Of a stretch of 64,000 nucleotides of DNA, positions 45,251 to 55,402 are shown piece by piece. The translations under genes and the position numbers were made by a program. Positions within the stretch are counted from its first letter, which is position 1, and every line of letters begins with the position of its first letter. This stretch comes from Porphyra umbilicalis (taxonomy: Eukaryota > Rhodophyta > Bangiophyceae > Bangiales > Bangiaceae), in NCBI GenBank assembly GCA_002049455.2, contig KV918823.1:186001-250000 (forward strand), given 5' to 3'. The notes under the pieces are model-generated. The model was not told the origin of the DNA. It was given only the letters and a program-made list of their open reading frames with translations, and ran no database searches.

Positions 45251-45470
45251 TCCGCCACGCAGACTACTCTAGTGGATGGCGGACCAGCGGGGCGACCGCG
45301 GCGGCCTTCGACACCCCCCCCCACCCTGTCTCCACGCGCTCCCACGTCCTTTGCGCCAGAGGAAAGCCCCGCATCCCCCTCGTCGGCGTGGCGCTCGGCG
45401 CCGGCACCCGCCGCGCCGCCGTGCCCCCACCGAGCCGCCGTTGGCGTCGCGGCCGCGGGTGCGTAGCGGC
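45243..45470. repeat. GC-rich repeat, inverted copy at about 52780-52985
   Basis: TCTCCGCCACGCAGAC, GTGGA.GGCGGACCAGCGGGGCGA and the following GC-rich stretch match the inverse of 52780-52985. Translations of the two copies share RRGARR...PPRR motifs. It adjoins the 262-bp repeat and may belong to the same element family. Confidence 0.6.
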
Positions 45471-45872
45471 GGCGACGCGCCGCTTCCGCCGCGCCCGCGC
45501 GCATACGCGCGACTCCTCGGTACGGGAGGCGGGTCGGGGTGCGCCCGACCGGGGGCTCCCGCCCCTTCGGCCGGCGGGGCGGCCGCTGTGTGCCCGTCGC
45601 CACTGGCAGGTGGCCCTATGGGGAAAAAACCAGGATAAACCCCGGATCGCTGTCCCAGGCACTGTTGCGCTGGGCATGGAACGGAACCCGGATAAAACCA
45701 AGATCGATTAGATTTTGATTGGCTTACAATCGCACTCACAGGCAGCCGACAGAAATGGGACGCTGTGCCGTGATCCGGGACATTACAGTTGTTCCGAGGC
45801 GTCGGGCTTGTTATGGGCGCATATTACTGCTATTCTTCTGTTCGTGCTGCTATTTATTGTTCTTCCTACGCA

Positions 45873-46871
45873 TCACTCCAGTTGGTTCAGACAATCCAGC
45901 TGCTGCCGGGCCAGCTGCTGCTCCTCCGTCGCCTGCGCGGGGGGTGCAACGCCATCGCCCGCGTTGGTCCCGGTGCCGTCGTCCGTCGCCGTGATTGACG
46001 CCCCAGCATCCGCCACGGCTACTACACGCCGCCGGCGCGGCTGCCGTTGTCGACGGTCCGACAATGCGCGCGACAGCAAAGCGCAAGCACCCCATCCCAA
46101 CTCGTACACCGCCAGTCGCGGCTCGCGCTCCTCCATGAAGAGTACCGCCCGTCGCAGCTTGTCCCCATCGTGCTCGCAAAACGGGGCTGTACTGCCCAGT
46201 ATTTGCTTGATGGCGAAGCAGATGCTCCGCCTGATGCGCTTGTGTCCGTTTTCGGATATTCCCAGGTCGCCGTCGTTGAGCACATTAATCTTGGCGATGG
46301 TCGCCTTCGGGGGAGGTACCGGCCGGTCTCCATCAATAACTAGGCCGCCTCGTACGTTGGTACGCCGTCGAGCACTCGGTCGACTATTGCGACCAGCTGC
46401 AGGAGGTCGACGAGGGGATAGGTCGGGCGGGGGTGCTTGAGAAAGAGGCGCGGGAGGGGGAAGAAGTGGGGGAAAAGAAAGAGGGGGGTGCACATCCTGG
46501 GCAGTAGCAACGGAAGCAGGGCGGGGAGGCAATGCGGCGCGGAACGGTGGCGGGGAGGGGCGGGGCGGGGTGACAGCACCGCCGAGGGTGAAGGAGCCGC
46601 CCAGAGAGGACCTTGCTGTTCTGAAGGCCTCAAGACGAGGGGGGTGATGGTTGTTGCTGCCATCCGGGATGCCTCGGCGAGAAGATCGACGAGAGGGCCC
46701 CCGGCAAGGAGCTGCCCTTGGCTCCGTCGCCACCCCCGCTGCCACCTCAGTTGCTGCAGAAAGAACTTGACGAGGGGTGGGGGTGGGAGGGCGGCGGGGT
46801 GCACGCTGCGCCTCTCCAGCCAGTGACCCTATTGTTGTGGCCGCCTGTGCGGCGGCCATCAAACCATCCAA
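45873..46871 (-). CDS. Hypothetical protein, 332 aa
   Basis: An open reading frame from ATG 46871 to the stop at 45873. The first ~170 residues are Pro/Ala/Arg-rich. The next ~110 have a normal globular composition (TIAKINVLNDGDLGISENGH, RRSICFAIKQILGSTAPFC, LFMEEREPRLAVYELGWGAC), which is why I call it coding. The tail contains EEQQLARQQLDCLNQLE. There is no recognised domain. It lies just inside the left 262-bp repeat and could be an accessory protein of a transposon or a captured gene. Confidence 0.5.
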   Translation of the reverse strand: MDGLMAAAQAATTIGSLAGEAQRAPRRPPTPTPRQVLSAATEVAAGVATEPRAAPCRGPSRRSSRRGIPDGSNNHHPPRLEAFRTARSSLGGSFTLGGAVTPPRPSPPPFRAALPPRPASVATAQDVHPPLSFPPLLPPPAPLSQAPPPDLSPRRPPAAGRNSRPSARRRTNVRGGLVIDGDRPVPPPKATIAKINVLNDGDLGISENGHKRIRRSICFAIKQILGSTAPFCEHDGDKLRRAVLFMEEREPRLAVYELGWGACALLSRALSDRRQRQPRRRRVVAVADAGASITATDDGTGTNAGDGVAPPAQATEEQQLARQQLDCLNQLE

Positions 46872-47481
46872 GTCTTAGCATAGATCACAAAAATAAAAAA
46901 TACCACTGAGACAATAATTGTTTTAGATGCACAGAGAGCACGAAGACACAAAAAACAACAGAGGGAATACGACAACGTCTACACCGTGCGAGCAGCATGG
47001 TCGATCTGCATGATACTTACCAACGTGACTGCTTGTAGATCTAGCGGCACCAGACTGCCTGCGTCGATGGGAAACCCTTGTGGACGTCAAAAGGTGTCGT
47101 AGAACTGTAGCTCGAAAGCTCGCCCGGATGCAGCGGCCAGCGCGGGGCAAGCTCAAGGAAGCCGATGTCAGGGCGAAGACGACGTCGTGTGCAAGATCAC
47201 AGCGGCCAAGGCCTTGGCAACACATTGTGGGCAAAGGCCAATTATTAATACAATTTTACAACTGTTTGAAGTCGCCCAAGTCGCGAATTGACAGTGTCCC
47301 TGTTGATTGATGGGGCAGTCTGGGCCAGTTCAGCGGCCGCCACAATGGCCCCCACTGCCGCATCAGTACCCTTCGTGCTATCGGTCGCTCTTCACCAATC
47401 CCTCGACGGCATAGCAACAATGCTTGGTCCAGACACAGGACCGTGCACCCGTCAACACGAGTATAGAAAAAACCCAAGAGT
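46872..47481. other. Intergenic DNA
   Basis: About 600 bp with only short ORFs. This is the 3' flank of the first Tnp2 copy. Confidence 0.4.
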
Positions 47482-50334
47482 CTACTCAGTACTGAACACC
47501 TCCCTCGTGAAAAAAACGACGTGCCTGTCCCTCACAAAAAGAGTACCCACAACAGCATCAATGGCCGTGACGTTCACGTAGCGTCTCGTACCCCCCAAGC
47601 TTGTAAAGCAGTCGGTTTCACGTCTTTTTTCTGGCAGCCCCGACGAGTCGTTCCGGTCGGCAGAGGACTTGACTCACTCGAGGTATGCGTACGCTTTGGG
47701 CGCGCCGTCGATCAAAACGATGGCGTAATGGTGCACCGCTCTGTACACGTTCGCAGAGACCTCTTTCACACCGCGCCCCCGCCTCACTGCTTGTCGCATG
47801 TGGGAACGAACCCGCACCAAGTGGTCGCGGCGACAGTCGCCAGCCTCATCCGAGGAAAAAAACCGTTCCCCCAATTTGTCCGTTTGCCAGCCGCATGCGA
47901 AAGGACTTCTTGGCAAATATGCGTGCAGGAACGACGGAGGCGCCTTCCAATTCCAGCAAGGCTTTCAATTAGGCCAGTTCTTGGCCAACCAGGGCAGCCG
48001 CCGCCCTGCGTGGGGGAAGGAGATCAAATTTGGGTTCGTTAAAAGCCGAAAAAGTGTCCGCGGGAGTTTGACTTTCGCGTCGCACGGGTTTTCCAGTCGC
48101 CTCCGCCAATGCCTCCCGCACGTCTGTCTCGGCAAAGGTTGTCACGAGCTTCGCCGCATACTTGGCCGATACGGCCGTCGACAGTACCGCGCAGGGAAAC
48201 CGCCGAGACCGGAAGAGGCGGGTAAGAGTGCCAATGAAGCTCTCAGCGGGAAAATGCCAATACGATCATGCAGGGCTACATGCATGAAGGTTAGGGGCCA
48301 CGTCCAACAGGGCCACCATGGTCGGCCGACAGAGCCGAAGTCGCTCTTCCGTTCCAGCGTACACCTTGGTGTAGAAGTCCAGGCAAAACCGCTTGAGCAA
48401 CTCATCCACCGTCTTCAGCTCCTCCTCCGTCACGCAGCTTGGCTTGAAAAGTATGCGGCCGGCTTGACAAAGAAGGATGAAAATGTTGAAAAACTGGTTG
48501 GAAATTCGTTCGGCTAGCACCACTTCACCGACGCTCAGCAGGAAGTACAACCAATCGATGGCCTTGTAGGAGCCCGAATGTTTGCGAATATCCGGAAGTG
48601 AGCGCGCCAGGTTCGCAGGTACAGTCCGGCGGCCTGCTCTAATCTCGCGGCCTATGACCTCTCAAACAGCCTTGGAAATGATTCAGGGCTGGTCGTCACC
48701 GCTCTTTTCGTTTTCGCCGGCGACCAGCTCCCGTAGACGAAGAACAACGTTGCAGAAAATCATGTGCATGGTGTCTTACGGCAAGAGCTCCGGCCCGATC
48801 TCCCAGAGATACTTCAGGGCCCGGTAGAGAGCCTTGTCCTCTGGGCTCGGCGAGAAGAAAAGCGAATATCCTATGATGCCCTCTTTCTGGGCCATCATGC
48901 GTACGGCTGCCTTGCTCTGTCCCGCCGCGCGCGCGTCCTCGACTTTTGCGGCGCTTGCCGCGATGCTTGCCGCCGTCCGCCGAGGCGTCGTGTTGCCACT
49001 GAAGTCGAATCTTCGTCGTTTTGAGGGGGGGGGTCATCAGGAGCTTAGGGAGGATAATAGTATCAATGCTTCAGCCGAACGCCCGCGAAAAGTCGAAACC
49101 GACCGGGGTACTCGCCCGTGCCACCGATGGCGTTGAGCAACTTGTCACATGCGGGCATGTCGCCTGTGAAATGGACCACCAAGGCGCGCAGGACCTGGGG
49201 CTTTGAGAAGCCGGCGACCGTCGTGCCGCTGACGCCCGCTGCCAAAAGTTTCAGCTTCTCCGCCACTGGATGTAGAAAAGAGTTCAAATCGGCAGCTTGC
49301 CCAGGTCCAGGTGTGATCCCTGGGATCAATTGCGACACGACTTGTACTCTTGAGCTCGGATGAACCATAAGTACGGTGGCGATTATTGGCGAACCTTCGA
49401 AACCTCTCTGCTTCCAAGCTGGAAAACCGTCGGTCGAAATACTCAGGGGAACGCACGTGGTCGACGGGAAGTAGCCCAGCTCTAAGAGCTTGTGAAACGT
49501 AGCGCCGTCGAACCAATCACGAAGACCTTGAACAGGGCTGGTTGCAGCTGCTTCCCGCGCTTCTGTCATAGCCTTGACCATATCCGTCCTCATTTCTGAG
49601 TCGACGAGCATCATCCTGAGCCACGGCAGGAGTGGCCAGTAGATGGCATGCTTGTGGGGATCTCCGTCAGCGCGGTGCCGCGGGGCCTTGCCAATGTCGC
49701 ACGCAGTGAAACATTTTCGGTGGGCGGTAAACGCCACACAGCCGGCGCTGCAGCACTCGACCTTCCTAATATGTAGGTCGACACATGACTCGGCCATGGA
49801 GTCGAGGACAGAGGGTGTGCGACAGCTCCCTGAGGAGCGCCGCTGATGGAGATAGTCTTCCGCCGCTTCTCGGCAGAGACAGTGCTGTACAATGAAATTG
49901 TATGCAGCAAAGTCATCTATATTGTCCTGGAAAACTTGTGCAGGGATGCACACGACGTTAGGCCGCAGGTGATGATGCTCGGTGGCCTGTGCCGGCTGGA
50001 CCTCGTCCGCCCCACCAGCGCCTGCTTCCGCGAGCCCCACGCCGCCTCCTTCGCCAGCGCCTTTATCCTCTGCCATAGGCCCATGGGCGGCGCTCGAGGC
50101 TGCAGGAACAGAATTGGCAGCTGCAGGGGCGGCAGCGGCAGGGGCGGCGGCTGCAGCCGCCCCGCGACTTGAGCGAGGGGGTCGGCCGCTCCGTAGCCTC
50201 CGGTGTGCGAACCAGATACTCCGCGGTACCCAAGAGTATCGCACCGGCGCCCCCCCGCTGGACTGTGGGCAAGAACACGCCCGCATGCCGGCTGTGTTGC
50301 CAAGACGGGGGGGGCGGGTACGGGGTGGGGCCAT
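47482..50334 (-). pseudogene. Tnp2-family (CACTA/EnSpm) transposase, copy A, broken
   Basis: The 5' ORF (50334-49063, 423 codons) has Tnp2 landmarks: DWFDGATFHKLLE, VPLSISTDGFPAWK, then PGITPGPGQAADLNSFLHPV and VVHFTGDMPACDKLLNAIGG. Its N-terminal ~80 residues are Ala/Arg-rich. Downstream homology continues in other frames: AQKEGIIGYSLFF and LPYDTMHMIF (48.7-48.95 kb), WLYFLLSVGEVVLAERISNQ (48.5 kb) and SLGGTRRYVNVTAIDAVVG near the end. The shift falls at a G-run (49024-49033), and an in-frame TGA follows AYAYLE near 47674. This is a nearly full-length but non-functional transposase. No CACTA-type termini were located. Some gaps may be introns. Confidence 0.75.
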
Positions 50335-50844
50335 CGGGATTGGCTGGATGTCGGGGGAGGCCGAGGGAAGCCGTGAAAGGGCGGTGGAGGGATGAGGGGG
50401 GGAATGGTTCGAGGAGCGTTGATTTCCAGCTCGAACTGGGGCAGTCCTGAAGGGCTTGGCAGGCGGGGTACTTTTGTGGGTCGCCCGACTGGTTTTTCAA
50501 GGTAGCCACATCCACCCTTCGGAGCTTCGGCATGTATCAAATGTGAGTCGGCAGTCTGCCACACTCCGTGCGGATTCGCTTACAGTGTAATGGGGTAGAG
50601 ACTCCTGACGGCGTCGGTGACGGCGCCCTGTGACCACGCCTGCGATTTCAGGTGGACTGCCGACGGCGCCGGTGACGGCGCCCTGTGCGCACTCCTGCGA
50701 TTGCGGGTGCACTGCCGACGGCGCCTGTGTCGGCGCCCCGTGCGTACACCCACGGTCGCGGGTGATTTAGAGACGGCGCTGGTGACGGAGTCAAGCACAC
50801 TGGACGGATCGCGAGGTGGTTGAGGGACGGCTGCTGGTAGGGGT
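50335..50844. repeat. 55-bp tandem repeat, about 3.5 copies, in intergenic DNA
   Basis: Units beginning GACGGCGYCGGTGACGGCGCC start at 50607, 50662, 50717 and 50772, exactly 55 bp apart (array about 50607-50800). The array lies between the 5' end of Tnp2 copy A and the Harbinger relic. No gene in this stretch. Confidence 0.75.
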
Positions 50845-51876
50845 GTGGAGAGTCATTGCGAGGTCCAACGAGGGCTGCATGCAATGGTGTCGCAGTCTGA
50901 ATTTACCACCAGCGCTCTGCGGCGCCGACGGTCACACCTACGTCGGGTCATATGTGCACAGACTGCTCTGGATCACGGCATTGAAGAGATACGGGCCGTG
51001 CTTGTGCGATACATCCGTGTTGGAGGGTACATCCGACGGTCCCTGCAGCGCTCGGAGCGCGTCAGTGCTGTAGCATTCAACCTGAATGTATTCTCCCAGC
51101 AGGAGGCTTTGATTATCTTTCGCTTTTTTGTGCCCGACCTCGGTCGACTGTCTTCTTTGTTGGACTTGCAAGTTGATGTGTCACGGCGCCGCTACAATGT
51201 GTCTCCCATCGAATGCGTGGCTATTGTCCTTCGTCGCCTTGCCTCTCCCTGCAGGTGGACAGACTTGGAGTTGCTGTTTGGTCGCTCCGCATCGTCTCTG
51301 AGTGAGATATTCTGTCGGGGCGTGGACGAGCTGATTGGGCGGTGGGGTCACCTGATCACGACATGGTGAGCAGCGCTCATGGCAGAGCGTGCGGCTGCAT
51401 CCGCGGCCGCTATTGCAGGTAAGGATGCACCGCTTCAAACGTGTGTTGGAGTCATTTATGGCACCCTCATTTGCATTGCGCGACCTGACAGTGGACTGCA
51501 GCGTGTTTGTTATCACGGGCACAAATGCCGCCATGCCATTAAGTTCAAGAGCATCTGTACCCCCGATGGACTTTTGTTTCATCTTTTGGGACCGGTTTAG
51601 GGCCGCCGTCACGACATGCTCTTGTACCACGAGTCTGGCATAGACGCGCAGCTTGAGGCGACGTTTCTCATTGATGAGACTCAGTTTTGCATCTATGGTG
51701 ATTATGCGTAAGTTTTTTGTGCCTGGATACAGTGTGGCTATGGTGCTTGGCCTGATGGTGACGCAGAGAAGCAAGCGTACGATGGTGCTATGAACCGCCT
51801 GCGAGAGACGGTTGAGTGGGGATTCAAAGAACTGAAGCAGCAGTTCACGTCCCTCGACGTTACACTCGAAGGCTGA
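50845..51876 (+). pseudogene. PIF/Harbinger (DDE_4) transposase relic with three in-frame stops
   Basis: A single frame from ATG 50845 to TGA 51874-51876 aligns with the HARBI1-like nuclease layout: QQEALIIFRFFVPDLGRL, then LRRLASPCRWTDLELLFGRS (fold preceding the catalytic domain), then VGVIYGT where the family has the first catalytic Asp (FIDGT; here Tyr), then GHKCRHAIKFKSI, GRRHD with the second Asp, and RETVEWGFKELK with the final Glu. The frame holds TGA at 51367-51369, TAG at 51598-51600 and TAA at 51709-51711. All three stop types plus the Asp-to-Tyr change show an inactivated copy, not a recoded gene. Introns are not needed to explain it. Confidence 0.75.
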
Positions 51877-53070
51877 CCACCGTCCACCCCATGAGCCCGT
51901 TTAAATTGCTTTGAGGCCAGTACACGTTGCGGAAGTACTTGTGAACGAGACGCTGTGCACGTAAAACGGGACCGCGAGAATGACACGGGACGTTGTGCTG
52001 TACGTTATTGGCATGCACATGTCCGCAAGCTTTAGGCAGTGTCGCCCACCTCTTTCTTTTTTAGAGCAAGTTACGACGTCGTCTGTGCAGAGCGTTTGTT
52101 TGGTTTCCAGCTACGAATCGCCCTCCCTTGGGTAAAAAACGCGGTCGAGTACGTTGTACAGGCCGGAAGCGACGATTCCAGCCGTATTCAGTCGGAGCCG
52201 TTAACTGTATTTACGAAGAAGATGGGATTGTGCTCTCTAAGGGGCACGTTTTTGCATTTTTGAGCAGGGTAGGGCGGCATCCCCGCACTTTGTCAGTCGG
52301 TGGCTCCCCTGATCGTTCTCCGGCCGGCTGTGCACCGCGTGCCAGGCCGCATGCCCGATTCATTCTCTCTTTCTCCTCGTGTGCCACGCGCGGCTCTCCC
52401 GCGCGCGGCGGGTGGGGGGGCGGCCACCGCCGCTGGCGGCGTTTCCACCGCACTTGCCGCCGACCCAGCGGTGGGCGGTCGACGACCGCGCGCGCAGCTC
52501 GCGCCCGCATGCGCCAGCGGGCGGCGGCTGCGGCCGCTGCCGCAGCGGTGGTCGCCACGGTGGCGGCGGCGGCTGCGGCCGTCGTATCCCCCGTGGTGGC
52601 GGGGCGCGGGCGCGGCGGCGGCAGCGGCGCGGCAGCCACCACCGCCCGTCGCGCGGCGGCCGCCGAGGAAATCTGGCGGGGGGGGCGGCACGCCCTCCCG
52701 ACGGCCTGGTGGCGCCCGAGCCGCCGCGCCCCGACGCCACTGCCGCCACCGCCATCGCAGATGCGTCCACCGCGGTGCCGACGGCGCCTCGGTGGGGGTG
52801 CAGCGGCGCGGCGGGCGCTGGCGCCGAGCGCCACGCCGACGAGGGGAATGCAGGACTTTCATCTTGTGCAAAGGTCGTGGAAGCGCGGGGATACAGCGTT
52901 GGGGGATGATCGAAGTCCCCCGCTCTCGCCCCGCTGGTCCGCCGTCCACTCGCGTGGTCTGCGTGGCGGAGACATCCTACGGGACGATAACCTAGAGGTA
53001 ACGTAGAGGTCTAGGTTTCTGGAGGCCCCCGCATGACCCCAACCGCCCGGCTGAAAACCTAGACAAGCCC
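51877..53070. other. Flank of the Harbinger relic and a GC-rich repeat copy
   Basis: 51.9-52.3 kb shows no gene. 52.3-52.98 kb is GC-rich with overlapping ORFs on both strands (plus 52128-53006, minus 52211-52834). Part of it (52780-52985) is the inverted copy of the repeat at 45243-45470. Confidence 0.45.
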
Positions 53071-53072
53071 TA

Positions 53073-53352
53073 GTGTCTATTCTACTGCTCCCGAGGATCA
53101 AATGAGGCTCAGATGAGGCTCAAATGAGGCTCCCTCTCACATGGCCTGGAAACGCGCCCTATTTGGGGTGGCTGGGGCACCCCCTCCGAGTTTTCATCGT
53201 ACACAGCCGCCGAGTTGGCCCATAGGTGAGTGGACTGCGCCGAGTTCAGATCTATTCTCAGCCAAGGCCGGGAACATGGTCACAGAGAGGCATTAAAAAC
53301 AGCGTCAGATGAGGGGAATCGGCTCAAATGAGGCGTCCAGTAGAATAGACAC
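53073..53352. mobile_element. 280-bp MITE, TA-flanked (family member 2)
   Basis: The termini are GTGTCTATTCTACTG and the inverse CAGTAGAATAGACAC, each with TA outside (53071-53072, 53353-53354). It aligns end to end with the copy at 39749-40036, sharing for example GGCCTGGAAACGCG and GGGGCACCCCCTCCGAGTT, at roughly 85% identity by eye. Confidence 0.9.
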
Positions 53353-53354
53353 TA

Positions 53355-55402
53355 GAAGAGTTGCAGTTTGATTGGCCCACAATCGCTCTCAGAACGTTTG
53401 AGAACCCATGGAGAACCACGTGTGGTGGGCATTGGTCGTGGCTTCTGATTGGTCAGCATAGACAACCACTCTTGAGACAGCCGCTTCGATACGTCGCTAC
53501 TCATTTGGCTTCGATAGATGTTCGTAGTTCTGCACTTGATGCTTCGAAAGTACCCTCCTTTATTTCTCACGTTACGTGGGACAAAAATTCATGCTGGGCC
53601 TGCTCCTCAAGCTGCAGCCCCTGGGCGTCACCCACCTCCTCCACCGGCCCCTGTGGGTTGCCACCTGCAGCATCCGCGTTGTTCTCCAGCTTCTTGAGAT
53701 TCCTTGCCACGTGTTGTTGGCGGTAGACAAGGCTTCGTGACACCATGTAAATCCCCCCCCGCGCGGTCGTGTACCGCTGGCAAGAGGAATCACCCGCCTC
53801 TGCCCTCTCCCCCAGAGAACGTGCCACCGAGCCAGGCATTGGTGCGTCTCTACGCGAGGCGGGGGCCGACAGGGGAGCTGAAGGGGCCGGAGGAGCCACC
53901 TGACCAAAAGAAAGAGCCGGCGCCGATGGGCGAGGGGCAGGACGCATCGTCGTGGAAAGTTAAGAAGCCAACGATTGGTGAGCCACGGTTGGATGGACTG
54001 ACGGTGCAGAGTGCTGTCGAGGAGGTGCAGGACCAGGACTCGCCGACGAGGAAGATGCACGATGACGACGAACAGCCTCATGGCGGGTGGCGGTTGTCGA
54101 TGGCGCGGGGGAGGACGAAGGTGCCGCACGTGCAGCCGGCGTCCGTGGAGGGCGGCGGGTAGGTGCACACGGTGCAGCCGTCGTCGGTGATGGGTGTGCA
54201 CACGTGCTCCCGAGAGCGGGGGGGGGGAGCGCCGCGGCCGCGCTTGCAGCAGCGAGTAATCCTGCAAGTCAGCACAGGTAGAAAGCGCGCAGCCATATAC
54301 TAGAAATAAGCGAAAAGAAAGCGTGCAACCCAGTCAGAAGAAAAGAACGTTAAAAGGTAGGGATGCACAACGGGGAAACAAAAAGAAATATTGGTACGCC
54401 CAGTGCTCGAGTGACACGGCAGCAGTTGGCGAAGCTGTCGCTCAGGAGACTAGCGATCGTACCATCTACATTACCAGCAGGTGAGTGTGATGATAGCTTT
54501 TGTTGGCACTGTCGGTTGGATGACCTCGGTGGCATGGTTGCGTATGGCCAACGGGTATGGAAAGAAGAACGGCATGGTACTGGTCGAGGAGACGACGGTG
54601 ATAGAGCCAGACGGCCGAGAGCGTAGGTGACGTCGTGGAGCGAAACACCGCTGTTCGTTGCTTCCGTTGCCACCCTCCAGTGATAAATGCATAATTAATT
54701 TCATTTCATTTCTTGACGACAGAACGTGATGAAAGCACACGTCCAATCAGGATGCTGATCCTCCATACAGCCAAAGAAAACTAACTGGGTGATGGAACAT
54801 AGAGTGGAAGACAGTGAATCGTTCTGCGATACTTTCAAGACTCGTAGAGGAGTATTTGACTCATCGTATATACCGGGCGGTGGTGTCACCCTCGCCCACG
54901 GCACGCCGAATGCGGCGCATCCGTGCATCTTCGGCGGAAATCCCCACCCTCCCTTATTGCATCTGCCAGCACCAGCTCCCCACGCGTGGACAAACGGTAT
55001 ATCTTTCTCCCTGTCTGCGTCGTCTGTCGGTTCGGTTGCGCTTGGGGCCCTTGCCCCTGACTCCATTCCCTCTCCTTGTTGCCATGGGCGATGGGGCGCC
55101 CGTCGTGGCTGCCCTCCTCCCTTTTTTCAAGGAAAATTGAACAGTGTCGCTGCAATGGTGTCTGTGGCGCTGACACTGTTCGTCCACCTTTCTGTCAATG
55201 GCAGAGCTGTTACCGCCTCGTTGGCATTGATCCCCCCCATCCCGATCCTCCCCGCTGGCAGATGCTCCACTTGCAAGATGGCTCAATTTCCCTGTGTTTG
55301 ACTGACTGACGTTTCTTTATGGATAAGTCGCACTCTGACGAGTGGGCGGCTCATGTTGGTTGGCCCTCTGGCTTGGCAATAAATGAAGAAAACTGTTTGG
55401 CT
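53355..55402. other. Intergenic DNA with unassigned ORFs
   Basis: No convincing gene. Overlapping ORFs at 53572-54267 (minus), 53704-54162 (plus) and 54789-55301 (plus) have no recognised domain. The stretch before 55403 is the 3' flank of Tnp2 copy B. Confidence 0.4.

Noticed and set aside
51708-51732. 25-bp GT-AG segment in the Harbinger relic as an intron
   Set aside because: Too short for splicing, and its removal would break a frame that is otherwise continuous on both sides.
50845-51876. Stop-codon reassignment to explain in-frame stops in transposases
   Set aside because: All three stop codons occur within one pseudogene, while the P4-ATPase and the 19.3-kb transposase end normally without internal stops.
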